Source of the DNA: Janthinobacterium rivuli
Lineage (GTDB): Bacteria > Pseudomonadota > Gammaproteobacteria > Burkholderiales > Burkholderiaceae_D
Direction: 5' to 3'
DNA: 64,000 nucleotides
Assembly: GCF_009208735.1 (NCBI RefSeq)
Contig: NZ_WFLJ01000001.1
Location: 434,001-498,000, forward strand
In this document: positions 17,673 through 27,260 of the stretch, in pieces
How positions within the stretch are numbered: the stretch's first letter is position 1
Layout of the letters: every line of letters begins with the position of its first letter
The notes under the pieces: model-generated
Database searches by the model: none
Told to the model about the DNA's origin: nothing
What the model saw: the letters and a program-made list of their open reading frames with translations, nothing else
Position numbers and translations under genes: made by a program

Positions 17673-17933
17673 ACCGCGCCCGCTGTTGCCCACGGTAGAC
17701 ATCAGGCTGGCGCCGCAGCTAGTCTTGTGGCCGTCAAACGCCACAGGCACGCCATCGATCAGCACCTGCGGATCGCCCTCGGCGATCACGCAGCGCACAT
17801 GGCCCTTGATCGGACACACGCAAGGGTCGCCCTTGCGCGCCACGGCCACCCCCAGCACCGTACTGTTCGGCGCCGCGCCCACCACCTTGCCGCCATGGCT
17901 GGTGGGGTCGTTCAAGCGGATCACGCCACGCAT
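17670..17933 (-). CDS. PAAR domain-containing type VI spike-tip protein
   Basis: An 87-residue PAAR protein. The typical start RLNDPTSHGGKVV, the cysteine/histidine-rich core CVCPIKGHVRCVIAEGDP and GHKTSCGASLMS are present; the Cys and His residues bind the zinc at the cone tip. PAAR proteins sharpen the VgrG trimer and carry effectors. The start at 17933 is preceded by AGGGAGA; longer reading is not used because it has no PAAR-like sequence. It lies 28 bp downstream of tla3 and is the last gene of the type VI operon. Confidence 0.9.
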   Translation of the reverse strand: MRGVIRLNDPTSHGGKVVGAAPNSTVLGVAVARKGDPCVCPIKGHVRCVIAEGDPQVLIDGVPVAFDGHKTSCGASLMSTVGNSGRG

Positions 17934-17961
17934 GCTTTTCTCCCTGGATATATCAAGTTCC

Positions 17962-19335
17962 TCATTGCGAAAACCCCTGGTAATACTCGGGTGCATCGTG
18001 GCGCAAGCCCCACCACGGCAAATACGCATGGTTGCCGCCGCGCGCGCGGAACCATGGCTGGTCGGCCCGGATCGGCCGCGCGACGGCGGGCGGTGCCACC
18101 ACCAGCGCCACGGGGGCCGACAGGTCGCTGGTGCCGGCCACCAGCACGGACTTGCCAAAGTGATGCGCATAGGCGATGCCGAGCGCCACGTTCGTCAGGG
18201 CCGTGCCCGCGCCCGTCTCGCCCAGCACGGCGGTCAGATTGAAGCTTTGCTTGAGGAAATCGAATTCCGGCAGCTGCACGGTGAGCGTCTGCGCCAGCGC
18301 ACCGAGTCGTGCGGACGAATCCTGGTGCGTATTGCCGGCGTCGTGGATCAGATAGCCGATCCCGGTATCTTGCCTGTTGGCCTTCGCCGCCGCCTCCTCG
18401 ATGGCCGCCGTCCACGCCTGCACCAGACGCGGCGGTTCGCCCTTTTTGGTTTCAAAATCCGCCACAGCCTTGCTGCTTGGATAGCCTAGCCAAGCCAGCG
18501 GCGCCCGCTCCGTTTTAAAGTCGGGGCCGGCCAGCACCAGCAGCACCAGGTTTTCGTTGATCTGCCGGTCCAGAGGCCGGCTGGGCGCATCCCAGTTCAT
18601 GACCCAGACGGTTTCCTTCGGGTGGCTTTGCAGGTAGTCGAGCGCGGCGGAAAGTGAAGTGAAACCGACGTTGGGGCCGCCCATGGTGACGCGGACGTCG
18701 GGCGGGGTGGAGCGGGTCCAGAGAGTGGGAGAGTGGATGTTGCCGATGCTAAAAGTCCTTGCAACTCTTTTGCGCACAAATGCTATTGTTTCTACCGGAT
18801 CGAGCTTACCTTCTGGCAGGGCATATTCGATATGGATACCAGCCAACTCTCGCCAGCGTGACTTGTCCTCGGCTGAATGAACATTGTAAAAATATTCTGG
18901 ATCAGAGTAATACACATCATGGTACAAGTTCATTAATTCATTAATGTATTTTTCATGGTATCCATCGAAAGTTTCGGTGCCTTCATTGCCTATGGCAATG
19001 GAGGCAATACTTTGCAACTTAGAGTACTTTTCAGGTTTTTCTTTTACCATGTCATCGTTCGGATTCGGTCGTGCCAGGCCGAGGGTCCAAAGTAGCTGCC
19101 ACTCAGTTGGATAGTCTCTACGCTGCAAAGGATTTAGCCATTGCAAACCAACGACTTGGGCCATGAATGGCCGCGCTACTGGCATAGGAGTATTTGAGGT
19201 TGCAGATACCACCTTTGTGCTTGTAGGCGTACGCAAGCGTACACAGGCTGACAGAATCAAGACAATCAGAAACGTACCGAGCGCATAAAAAAGTATAGAT
19301 CTAACCACGGTATAGCCTCCAAAAAATTGGAACAA
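17962..19335 (-). CDS. tla3: Tla3-like type VI lipase adaptor (DUF2875)
   Basis: A 457-residue protein with an N-terminal hydrophobic segment ending in LILSAC (about 17-31), which resembles a lipobox, and a large domain with LQWLNPLQRRDYPTEWQLLW and TLGLARPNPNDDM. These match my recollection of the DUF2875 family. Its member Tla3 of Pseudomonas aeruginosa is the adaptor that loads the lipase Tle3 onto VgrG2b, and the gene is likewise linked to tle3. It is 45 bp downstream of tle3. The apparent membrane or lipoprotein anchor does not fit a purely cytoplasmic adaptor and should be noted. The first 180 codons are clearly more AT-rich than the rest of the window. A role as immunity protein cannot be excluded. 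Confidence 0.75.
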   Translation of the reverse strand: MFQFFGGYTVVRSILFYALGTFLIVLILSACVRLRTPTSTKVVSATSNTPMPVARPFMAQVVGLQWLNPLQRRDYPTEWQLLWTLGLARPNPNDDMVKEKPEKYSKLQSIASIAIGNEGTETFDGYHEKYINELMNLYHDVYYSDPEYFYNVHSAEDKSRWRELAGIHIEYALPEGKLDPVETIAFVRKRVARTFSIGNIHSPTLWTRSTPPDVRVTMGGPNVGFTSLSAALDYLQSHPKETVWVMNWDAPSRPLDRQINENLVLLVLAGPDFKTERAPLAWLGYPSSKAVADFETKKGEPPRLVQAWTAAIEEAAAKANRQDTGIGYLIHDAGNTHQDSSARLGALAQTLTVQLPEFDFLKQSFNLTAVLGETGAGTALTNVALGIAYAHHFGKSVLVAGTSDLSAPVALVVAPPAVARPIRADQPWFRARGGNHAYLPWWGLRHDAPEYYQGFSQ

Positions 19336-19380
19336 CTCTGCAATACACTAAAAATTCAATATCCAGCTACGAAATGGGCT

Positions 19381-21627
19381 TTAGTTAAATGCTCGCTCAC
19401 CGGAATTGGGATGCGAATCAGGAGCAGGGTTTTCTCTCACGTCAACTATGGATGCAGGAAGACTCCACTCCCCACCCGTCTGCTGAGACCATTGAGTGAT
19501 GGTCAAACCATGCAATTTCCCATCATTAAAATATTCTTCGAACAATTTAGCGGATTCAGTATTATTTAGCGCTCTCAACAACCTCCAATCCGCCGCCACC
19601 CGCAACTTGCGCAACTGATCCGCCTTGATGCGGCACACGCCCACCGCCACGTCATACGCAAGCGCCCGCTCCGCATGCATGGGATTGGTCAGGATGGTGG
19701 AATGGTCGGTGGCGTAGGCGCCCGCCTGGCTGGCCATCGACTCCGCTATGCGCGTGCTGCGCCATTGCTGGTAGTCGGCGTCGGGCGTGGCGTTGGGCAT
19801 TTCCTGCTGCACTTTTTTGCCCGCAGGACTTTTCCCTTCCCGCACCGCCTGGGCGCGTATCACCGCGCGCTGCTCGAACCGCAAACGCGCCTCGTCGTCG
19901 GCCGTGCCCCTGGCGCTGTCCATGCGTTTGGCCTCGTCTTTTCCCGCCTGCCCCTGCAAGCCGCCGGGCGGGATGGCATGATCGGCAAGGTAATCGTCAC
20001 CGGCAGTACGCTGTTTTCCGGCCTGACGCGATTCGCCGGGCGGATCGTAGCCTTCGTCGAATTCCTCGCTGCTCTGGCCAAAACGCAAGGACTGCGGCGT
20101 GAAGGGCGACAGCAGGTCGGGCGCGTTCAGCTCGATTTTCCAATCCTTGTGGGGCGAGGCATTGCAGGGGCTGCGGGCCAGGCCCGTCATCACGATGAAC
20201 AGGGGCGCCAATCCCACCGTCAGGATGGTGGAAAAGGCACCTTCGCTGGCCTCCACGCCCTGTTTGATGGAATACGACGCATATTTCTGTGCCGGAAACC
20301 AGAAATCGTTGCCGCCCGGCGCAGGCTTGCGCCAGTGATCGGTCCAGTAGTGATAGCTGCCTTGCTTGCCCACCTCGAAACCCTGGGCAAACACGCGCTG
20401 CACGCACACGCCTGCCGCGTCGGTGGCCGTCAGCTCGCCGCCGTCCTTGCTATCCTTGGCCAGCGAACCCGACAGGCCGCGCCAGCCGATGCCCTCGATG
20501 GCCACGGACGACACCACCACGTCGTGCGGATTGCAATAGATGGTCACCCTGCCATACGATGACTTCTTGCCGCCGCGCGCGGCGCCGGCAATCCCGTATC
20601 GTTCACGATCTTTGGCGGCGGAAAAACCGTGCTGCAGGTTGGCCATGCAACGGTCGATTTCCTCGTCTGTCTGCAGCTCGCCCGGGGTGGCGCGCTGGCG
20701 GATGATGGCAAAGAAGTTTTTCAAGGTATTCAGGCGCGCCTGCACCGTCACCCGGCCCGTGCTGCCGTCAGCCGCGCGCAGATTGCCGGCCACCCAGTTC
20801 TCGGCGCTATTGCGTTTCGCCAGGCTGTACGGTGAATTGCAGATGACATAGTTATCGGCCACGCAGGGAACGCCATCGGCCTTGGGCAGGCGGGCGCCGA
20901 GAAAGGCGGCCGCCATCGCCACCATCGTGCCCTGGCTGTGGCACACGATGGTGACGGGCACATCGGCCTGCTGCTGGCGGATGGCTTCGACCAGCCTGGC
21001 CAGGCGATAGGCGGCCAGCACGAAATACGGGCGCGGCGGGCAGCTGTACACTTGCCGCTCCGAAAAGGGATTCATGTGCTGGATCTTGTTCCACAAAAAC
21101 AAATCCTCGCTCAGCCCCTCCTTCCACAGGTCTGCCAGCGCGCTGCAGCCATTGGCAAACGGGCCGCCGCCCCAGTAATCCTGTTCGTTCAGGTAGATGC
21201 CCTTGCCGTATTGCTGCAGTTCTTCGCCGGAAGCCTTGTAGCCCCAGCGAAAGCGGAGCACGGGAGAAAACGTGCCCGCATCGCGGATCAGGGTGTCGGC
21301 CGACATCTCCGGATGGAGAAAGCCTTCGGCCGTGATCTCGGCGCCATAATTGACCGCCTTCAGTTCGCCGCCCTCCACGCCACGGTGCCGCAGGTGATGG
21401 CAGGAGCGCTTGAGGCGCTCGTTGAGGCCCTTGCACAGGCCTTCTTCGGCCGCCGCGTACCACTCGCCATCGGAATTGACGCCGTGCACGAAGATCATGA
21501 TGCCGGGCAGCGGCAACTGCTGCAGCGTGTCCCGGTCGCTGCTCTGGAAATTGGCGTTGCAGGAAAACTGGCCGAGGATATCGATGTGGGGGTCGTCGCA
21601 AAGCGGCGGGTGGGGGTCGAACTGCAT
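19381..21627 (-). CDS. tle3: Tle3-like type VI phospholipase effector
   Basis: A 748-residue protein with an alpha/beta-hydrolase core: the oxyanion strand IMIFVHGVNSDGEWY (43-57), a nucleophile elbow VCHSQGTM (Ser231) and a candidate acid residue in CNPHDVV (Asp369) followed by EGIGWRGLS. The C-terminal half is of the DUF3274 type found in Tle3 lipases, which degrade membrane phospholipids of rival bacteria after type VI delivery. No signal peptide is seen. It lies between vgrG and tla3, 23 bp after vgrG, the arrangement expected for a VgrG cargo. The catalytic His is not placed with certainty. No tli3 immunity gene is recognised next to it. The last 60 codons are AT-rich. Confidence 0.85.
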   Translation of the reverse strand: MQFDPHPPLCDDPHIDILGQFSCNANFQSSDRDTLQQLPLPGIMIFVHGVNSDGEWYAAAEEGLCKGLNERLKRSCHHLRHRGVEGGELKAVNYGAEITAEGFLHPEMSADTLIRDAGTFSPVLRFRWGYKASGEELQQYGKGIYLNEQDYWGGGPFANGCSALADLWKEGLSEDLFLWNKIQHMNPFSERQVYSCPPRPYFVLAAYRLARLVEAIRQQQADVPVTIVCHSQGTMVAMAAAFLGARLPKADGVPCVADNYVICNSPYSLAKRNSAENWVAGNLRAADGSTGRVTVQARLNTLKNFFAIIRQRATPGELQTDEEIDRCMANLQHGFSAAKDRERYGIAGAARGGKKSSYGRVTIYCNPHDVVVSSVAIEGIGWRGLSGSLAKDSKDGGELTATDAAGVCVQRVFAQGFEVGKQGSYHYWTDHWRKPAPGGNDFWFPAQKYASYSIKQGVEASEGAFSTILTVGLAPLFIVMTGLARSPCNASPHKDWKIELNAPDLLSPFTPQSLRFGQSSEEFDEGYDPPGESRQAGKQRTAGDDYLADHAIPPGGLQGQAGKDEAKRMDSARGTADDEARLRFEQRAVIRAQAVREGKSPAGKKVQQEMPNATPDADYQQWRSTRIAESMASQAGAYATDHSTILTNPMHAERALAYDVAVGVCRIKADQLRKLRVAADWRLLRALNNTESAKLFEEYFNDGKLHGLTITQWSQQTGGEWSLPASIVDVRENPAPDSHPNSGERAFN

Positions 21628-21650
21628 GGATTGGTCTCCAGAGTCGGGGT

Positions 21651-24395
21651 TCAGGAACGGCGGCGGAAGAAGAAGCCCTTCAGCCGCTGCAGATGATCGG
21701 TCGCCACCTTCGGCCCGCGCCCGTCGGCACCGCTGGTGCCCGTCATGGGACTGTCACCTTCACGCTCGATGTGCACTTCCACGCCCTCGACGGGCAAGCC
21801 GTCGGTGGGACGCAGCAAGCGGGGCACGCGACCCAGCTCGCCCTCGCCGAAGATGGGCAGCTCGCCTTTCATGCTGCCCGGGCCGTTCCAGTGATGACCG
21901 TCGGTCTTCACCGTCAGCGCGCCGGGTCCGCCCAGCTCCACCGCGCCGCCGGACAGCTTCAGGTAGGCGCCGCCCGCCGTCATGAAGGTGATTTCGTCCT
22001 GCGCCACGCCGACCAGGCGCGTGCCCGCCGTCAGGCGGATTTCCTTGGCCGCGTCCGCCTGCAGCAAGTCGTGCTGGCTTTGCAGCACAAACTTGCCGAA
22101 GTGGGCCACCTGCACGATGCCATCCTGGTGCGCGAACAGGGAAATGCCCTTGCCAGCGTTGACGTTGCAGCGCTGGGCCGCGCTCAGTTGCAGATGCTGC
22201 TGGGCCACCAGGTCGATATTCGTGCCTGCGTTGCTGGCGATGCTCCTGGGCGTGCTCAGCGCCACGCCCTCGGGCGCCGTGATGCTGACGGCGGCCTGGT
22301 CGGCGGCGATGGCTGCCCCCAGCGCCTTGCTGCCGGTCGCGTCCAGCGCCAACGCCTGGTGCTGGGCGGCAAACTCGCCCAAGGAGCTCAACAATTCCAG
22401 GCACTCCTGCATCACGGCGGCATGCTCGCTGCCGTCGAGCTGCTTGCCGCTGGCGCCCAGCTGTTTCCAGGCCGAAATCAGCAGCGAGCGGGCGGTGCGC
22501 ACGCTGCCGCTGGCGTCGCTGCGCAATTCAAAGCCGTCGCCGCGCTGCTGCCCTGCCCCGTCGCTGCGCGGCTCGGTCAGGTAGCCAAGATTCAATTGCG
22601 TGGCCGCCTGGTCGCTGGCCAGCTGCGCGCTGATTTGCGATGGCGTGTCGTCAAAGCACAGCTGGTTGCCGCGTCCACCGCGCACTTCGCGACTGCGCAT
22701 GCCGGAAAGATACCGGTTGCCGGGCAAGGTGCCGCGCACGCTCAAGCCCGGCGGCGCGCCCACGGTGTTGTACAGCTGGCCGACAATGATGGGCCGGTCC
22801 GGGTCACCACCGAGAAAATCGATCAGCACTTCCGCGCCGATGCGCGGCAATGTCAAGGTGCCGCATTGTTTGCCGCTGCCCGGGCCATTGCCGGTCCAGC
22901 TCGATACCACGCGCACCCAGGCCGAGTCACGCTCCGTATCGGAGGCGCCGCTGCCGTCGGCATGCGCGTGATCCGGCGTGCGCGTGGCGCCAAAGCGCAC
23001 CTTGACCCGTCCCAGCGCATCGCAATGCACCTCTTCGCCGGCAGGCCCCACGACCAGCGCACTTTGCAGGCGCACGACGGGAAAATCGCCGCGCGGATCA
23101 AAAGCGGGCACGATGGCGATGCCGCGCCGCACGCAGGTAAAACGGTTGCGGTAGCGCAAGGCCGCCTGGCCATCGGCGCCTGCCCCTTGCGCGGGACCGG
23201 CGTCGCGCTGCCAGCCGCTCTGCGCAAACAGGCGCTCGACCCGCGCGTCTAACCCCGTCGGCAAGTTATTGCTGGCCGCCACGCTCAAGGCCGTGAGGAC
23301 GAAACTGCGCTCGGCCACCGGGTGGCTGTCGATCTCGGCATGCCCTTCCAGGCTGAACCACTGGCCCGCGCAAAAGTCGCGCACGCAGCCTTCGCCCTGG
23401 AAACACTTGCTGTCCATATCGTGGCGCGCCATCGCCAGCTGGCCCAGTTGCCGAAAATCGTCGTTGCTGCCATCGGCCAGCGGCGGCTCCACGATATAGT
23501 CGTCGAGACTGGCTGCGAAGCGATTGCCATTGCTGCCCTGATCCACGCCGCCGTGTGACCGCGTGGCCATGAACTGCGGGCTGTGCGGGTGACCATCGTC
23601 CCAGCTGTAGCGCTCGGACTTTCCCGGCTGCAAGCGGCGCACGGCGCTCCAGGCCGTCACGGTATCCCTTTCCTCAGTGGCGTCATCGCGGTGATAGCGC
23701 ACCGTGCCGGCCGCGTTGTGCGCCAGGCGGCTGGCGTCGTCGAACAGCAGCAGGGTATGCACGGGCGTGGTGGCGGCGTTCGAACTGGCCGGCGCTCCCG
23801 CCTGGAAGCACCAGGCGATGCCGCGGCGCCGGAGCAGGCGGCGGATAAAGGCGGCATCGGATTCATTGTGCTGCATCGTGAATTCGCGCATGGGCAGGCT
23901 GCGCGCCGCCAGCGCCGCATCGATGGCGAGATCCAGGCTGGCCGCAAGCACGCTATTGCCCTGCCGCCACTCGTCAAACAGCAGCTGCACGATCTGCAAT
24001 TCATGTTTATTGCGAAACACGCGCGTGTTGATACGTTTTTCCAGCAACGCCAATCCATCGCGCAGCACCAGCTGATAGGTGGCAAGGCCGCCGTCGCTCT
24101 GCCCCGCACACGCTTCGGCGACGATGCCGCACACCCTGCGCAGTTGCCCCTGGTCGGTAACGATCTGCAATTCGGCCGGCACGGCGATGAACTGTTTCAG
24201 CGGCAACTGCGCCTCGGTGGCCACGCACAGAATGCGGTATTCCAGGCCGCCGCAGATGGCCTCGCTGCCGCTGATGCGCTGCGGCAGCAAGACATCCTCA
24301 TTGATGCCATCCGGGTAAGCGAGGCGCAGCCGCAAGGCACGGTTTCCGGCAGTCAAGTTCTTGTCCACGGCCATCCATTGCGCGAAGTCTTCCAT
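21651..24395 (-). CDS. vgrG: Type VI secretion spike protein VgrG
   Basis: A 914-residue VgrG. The N-terminal gp27-like part contains EFTMQHNESDAAFIRRLLRRR and GIAWCF; an OB-fold gp5-like part follows (VRVVSSWTGNGPGSG, LPRIGAEVLIDFLGGDPDRP) and then the DUF2345 C-terminal region (from about 600) with a short extension ending in FFFRRRS. The start at 24395 has a perfect AAGGAGG ribosome site. VgrG trimers form the puncturing spike and carry cargo; the next gene encodes the Tle3-like lipase, the likely cargo. No extra enzymatic domain is visible at the C-terminus. Confidence 0.95.
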   Translation of the reverse strand: MEDFAQWMAVDKNLTAGNRALRLRLAYPDGINEDVLLPQRISGSEAICGGLEYRILCVATEAQLPLKQFIAVPAELQIVTDQGQLRRVCGIVAEACAGQSDGGLATYQLVLRDGLALLEKRINTRVFRNKHELQIVQLLFDEWRQGNSVLAASLDLAIDAALAARSLPMREFTMQHNESDAAFIRRLLRRRGIAWCFQAGAPASSNAATTPVHTLLLFDDASRLAHNAAGTVRYHRDDATEERDTVTAWSAVRRLQPGKSERYSWDDGHPHSPQFMATRSHGGVDQGSNGNRFAASLDDYIVEPPLADGSNDDFRQLGQLAMARHDMDSKCFQGEGCVRDFCAGQWFSLEGHAEIDSHPVAERSFVLTALSVAASNNLPTGLDARVERLFAQSGWQRDAGPAQGAGADGQAALRYRNRFTCVRRGIAIVPAFDPRGDFPVVRLQSALVVGPAGEEVHCDALGRVKVRFGATRTPDHAHADGSGASDTERDSAWVRVVSSWTGNGPGSGKQCGTLTLPRIGAEVLIDFLGGDPDRPIIVGQLYNTVGAPPGLSVRGTLPGNRYLSGMRSREVRGGRGNQLCFDDTPSQISAQLASDQAATQLNLGYLTEPRSDGAGQQRGDGFELRSDASGSVRTARSLLISAWKQLGASGKQLDGSEHAAVMQECLELLSSLGEFAAQHQALALDATGSKALGAAIAADQAAVSITAPEGVALSTPRSIASNAGTNIDLVAQQHLQLSAAQRCNVNAGKGISLFAHQDGIVQVAHFGKFVLQSQHDLLQADAAKEIRLTAGTRLVGVAQDEITFMTAGGAYLKLSGGAVELGGPGALTVKTDGHHWNGPGSMKGELPIFGEGELGRVPRLLRPTDGLPVEGVEVHIEREGDSPMTGTSGADGRGPKVATDHLQRLKGFFFRRRS

Positions 24396-24438
24396 GGGTT
24401 TCCTCCTTCCAGCATTCATCGAAACACAGCAGGCGATC

Positions 24439-25467
24439 TCAGGCGGAACCATCGAAACGCAGTTCGTAATGCATGTCGTCACGGTCGCGGGCCTGCAACT
24501 TGTCTGCCAGGAAAGCATCCTCCGCCAGGCAGGCGCCCACGCCCAGGATGCAGCCGCGCACGTCTTCCCGGCGCAGCACCAGGCGTATTTCGAAGCTCAC
24601 GCCCGGCAAGCCAAACAGCGCCAGCATCTGGCGCAGGGCCAGCGCGCCTGGCCGGCCGGGCAAGAAATCCTCATAGACACGGCGCGCCAGCGGCCCCAGC
24701 ACCAGACGCACGCGCAAGTCGGCGCGCCGGCAGCGCTCGCCCAGCATGGCGCCCTGCCCCAGCCGCGCATGCGCCGTGGCCAGCAAGGTGCGCTCCCGCG
24801 GCGCGCGCCGGAACCAGGCGCCAACAAACCGCTGCAAGCGCACGGGCACGCCGAAATACTCGGCCAGCACCGCCTGCATCGCGTCGGCCGACACCGGGCG
24901 ATGGCGCAGCATGGCCGCGTAATGGGCCAGCACATGGGCAGGCAAGCCATCCGCCTGCCTGGCCATCTCGGCAGGCCAGGCGCCCGCCAGCGCCAGTTGC
25001 AAGGGCAGGAAATCGCCGCCGTCGGTGTCTTGCTGGCATTCGATGCGGAAGCGGGCCCAAGCCTGGTAAAACAGGACGAGCGCGCGGTGCGACAAGGTAT
25101 CGAGCCAGTCACCGGGGCCACCGTCGCCCGTCTGCCGCGCATGGCGGGCCAGCGTTTCCGTGTAATGCAGCGGCAGGCTGCCATGCACGCCCAAAAAACC
25201 CAGCATGGCCGCGCGCACATGCACGTGCATCCCGCCGTCCGCCTGCGGCTCCAGCCACAGCGCTTCGATTTCTCCCGGGGCAAACGACAGCGACGCGCTG
25301 CCATGCAGGCGCAGGCAATCGCGAAAAACGTGTTCCTGCGACATGCCTTGCTGACTCAGCCAGGCAGACAACAAGCGCACCGCCTGAAAGAAGCCGGTGC
25401 CGGACGGATCGGCAATCAGGCGCGCGACTACACCAGCGTCTGGCTTCCATTGCGTGGCAGGCAGCAC
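24439..25467 (-). CDS. tssG: Type VI secretion baseplate subunit TssG
   Basis: A 342-residue TssG (ImpH/VasB). The family landmarks FFQAVRLLSAWL near the start, LGFLGVHGSLPLHYTETL and FLDTLSHRALVLFYQAW-like sequence (DWLDTLSHRALVLFYQAW) are present. TssG joins TssF in the wedge of the baseplate. Its start overlaps the end of tssF by 40 bp, which implies translational coupling, and it ends 43 bp before vgrG. Length is normal for the family. Confidence 0.93.
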   Translation of the reverse strand: MLPATQWKPDAGVVARLIADPSGTGFFQAVRLLSAWLSQQGMSQEHVFRDCLRLHGSASLSFAPGEIEALWLEPQADGGMHVHVRAAMLGFLGVHGSLPLHYTETLARHARQTGDGGPGDWLDTLSHRALVLFYQAWARFRIECQQDTDGGDFLPLQLALAGAWPAEMARQADGLPAHVLAHYAAMLRHRPVSADAMQAVLAEYFGVPVRLQRFVGAWFRRAPRERTLLATAHARLGQGAMLGERCRRADLRVRLVLGPLARRVYEDFLPGRPGALALRQMLALFGLPGVSFEIRLVLRREDVRGCILGVGACLAEDAFLADKLQARDRDDMHYELRFDGSA

Positions 25468-27260
25468 AGCAACTCCTTTCCAGTCTTTTGCGACAAGACG
25501 ATCAGGCGGGTGAACGAGCCCAGATGCACATACAGCCCGAGAAAACGTTCGATGACCTGGGCAAACGCATGCAGGCCGCTGCCGACAAAGGCGTCCTCGT
25601 CAACGGACAGCAGCACGTCGACGCCGAAGACCAGGCTGCCACCCGACTCGTCGTGCAGCCAGGTGCTGGCGGCGCGCTGGCGCAGTGCGCTTATGCCCGC
25701 GATCTGGCGCGCGGCGCTGGCCGAACCGGGCAAGTTGTACAACTCGAGTATTTGCTTGAAGAGCGGCAAACCCTGTTCATTCAGCGACTGATGGTTCAGG
25801 GACAATTGCGCGATCAGCCGCCAGTGCGACGCCGCGCCCGCAGGGAAGCGACACGGCGCACCGGGTTTGCGCAGCAGGCGCACCGGCAAGGCGCTGGCCA
25901 CGCCGTCATGATGCAAGTCGCCGGCGGCATGGCCGAACACCAGGCGGCCCGGCAAGTCGCGGTTGCTGCAAGTCAGCATGATGGACACCGTTTGCGTCGC
26001 GTCGTGCAAGGGCTGCATGGCGCCGTCGACAAAGGCGATGCGCATGTCGTAGCCGGGCTTGCTCAACGCCATGTCCTCGTCGCGCCGCGTCACCCAGTAG
26101 CGCCCCTGGCGCCCGCCCGCCTCGCCATGGCGCATCGAATAGAACGGGTGAAACGCATCGAGTCCGCTGCCGTTCTCCATTTCACTGAGGATATGTGCGC
26201 TATCGACGCTGTAAATATCGTAGCAATGCGCCTGCCGCACCGATGGCAGCAGCACATGCTCGGCGCTCGCGTGCGTGAGGCGGATGGGGTTGGCCGCCTG
26301 GCGGAACAGGTTGACGACAGGCGTGCATCCCGGCAGCAGATGCCTTGCGGACAGGGGCCGCAAGATACGCGCGACATCCGTATCGGCCTGCACGTCGGCC
26401 AGCAGCAGGTGCACGGTGCAACGCCGGCAGGCCGGCGGCAACAGCGGGCGCAGCACAGCCAGGTCGAGGTCGATGAAATTGAATTTATCCGGAAAGGCAA
26501 ACCATTCGCCCAGCAAGCGGTAGGCGGGATGCGAGGCGGCCATGGCCGGCATCAGGGCATCCTCGGCGGCAAAACCGACCGGATGCAGGGGCACGGCGTC
26601 CAGCCCATGCCATGTGCCGTCGACTTCCACATAGGCACAACGTGCACGCAGAAACAGGCTGTCGCGCAGGGTGGCGCAAAAGGAAGGCTCGCCGTCGAGG
26701 AACAGGCGCAGCGCCGGCAGCGGGAGCCCGTCCAGCGTGGACGTTGCGCCCGTCGCTTCGAGCGTGATGCTGATCGCCGCGCCCAGATCCGGCGCCAGGC
26801 GCACTGCGGGCGGGGCCGCCACGATGGACTGGAAGCGCACGTCGGACAGACGCAGCGGCGCCACGGCGACATCGTACGCGGTGGTGAACTTGCAGGCAAC
26901 GCCCTGATGCTCGGCCGCATGCATGACCGTGCCGCGCGGAATGGTGGCCAGCTCGGTCACCGTCGCCGCGTCATTATCGATGCGGGCAATGGCGCAGGCA
27001 GGAAACGGGCGCAAGTAATGGGGAAAGTTCACTTCCAGCAAGGTTTCACTGAAGGTGCCAAAGCCATCGGCCAGCCGCTTGGCCGTGCGCGCGTTGAACA
27101 TGGCGAACGCCTGCAGCATGCGCGCCAGATGCGGATCACCCATGTCGCCGCCCGCGATGCCCAGCGCGCCGGCGATGGCGGGATAGCGCCGGGCAAACAC
27201 CTGATTGTGGGCGTGCAAGGTGCCCAGTTCGCGCTCGTAATACTGCAGCAACTCATCCAT
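25428..27260 (-). CDS. tssF: Type VI secretion baseplate subunit TssF
   Basis: A 610-residue TssF (ImpG/VasA). It starts MDELLQYYERELGTL, the usual TssF beginning, followed by FARRYPAIAGAL and DPHLARMLQAFAMFNART. The start at 27260 is preceded by GGGAG, and a longer frame upstream lacks family sequence. TssF with TssG and TssK forms baseplate wedges around the VgrG spike. It heads the minus-strand type VI operon and faces the Ser/Thr kinase gene across a 293-bp divergent gap. No other structural type VI gene is present in the window. Confidence 0.93.
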   Translation of the reverse strand: MDELLQYYERELGTLHAHNQVFARRYPAIAGALGIAGGDMGDPHLARMLQAFAMFNARTAKRLADGFGTFSETLLEVNFPHYLRPFPACAIARIDNDAATVTELATIPRGTVMHAAEHQGVACKFTTAYDVAVAPLRLSDVRFQSIVAAPPAVRLAPDLGAAISITLEATGATSTLDGLPLPALRLFLDGEPSFCATLRDSLFLRARCAYVEVDGTWHGLDAVPLHPVGFAAEDALMPAMAASHPAYRLLGEWFAFPDKFNFIDLDLAVLRPLLPPACRRCTVHLLLADVQADTDVARILRPLSARHLLPGCTPVVNLFRQAANPIRLTHASAEHVLLPSVRQAHCYDIYSVDSAHILSEMENGSGLDAFHPFYSMRHGEAGGRQGRYWVTRRDEDMALSKPGYDMRIAFVDGAMQPLHDATQTVSIMLTCSNRDLPGRLVFGHAAGDLHHDGVASALPVRLLRKPGAPCRFPAGAASHWRLIAQLSLNHQSLNEQGLPLFKQILELYNLPGSASAARQIAGISALRQRAASTWLHDESGGSLVFGVDVLLSVDEDAFVGSGLHAFAQVIERFLGLYVHLGSFTRLIVLSQKTGKELLCCLPRNGSQTLV

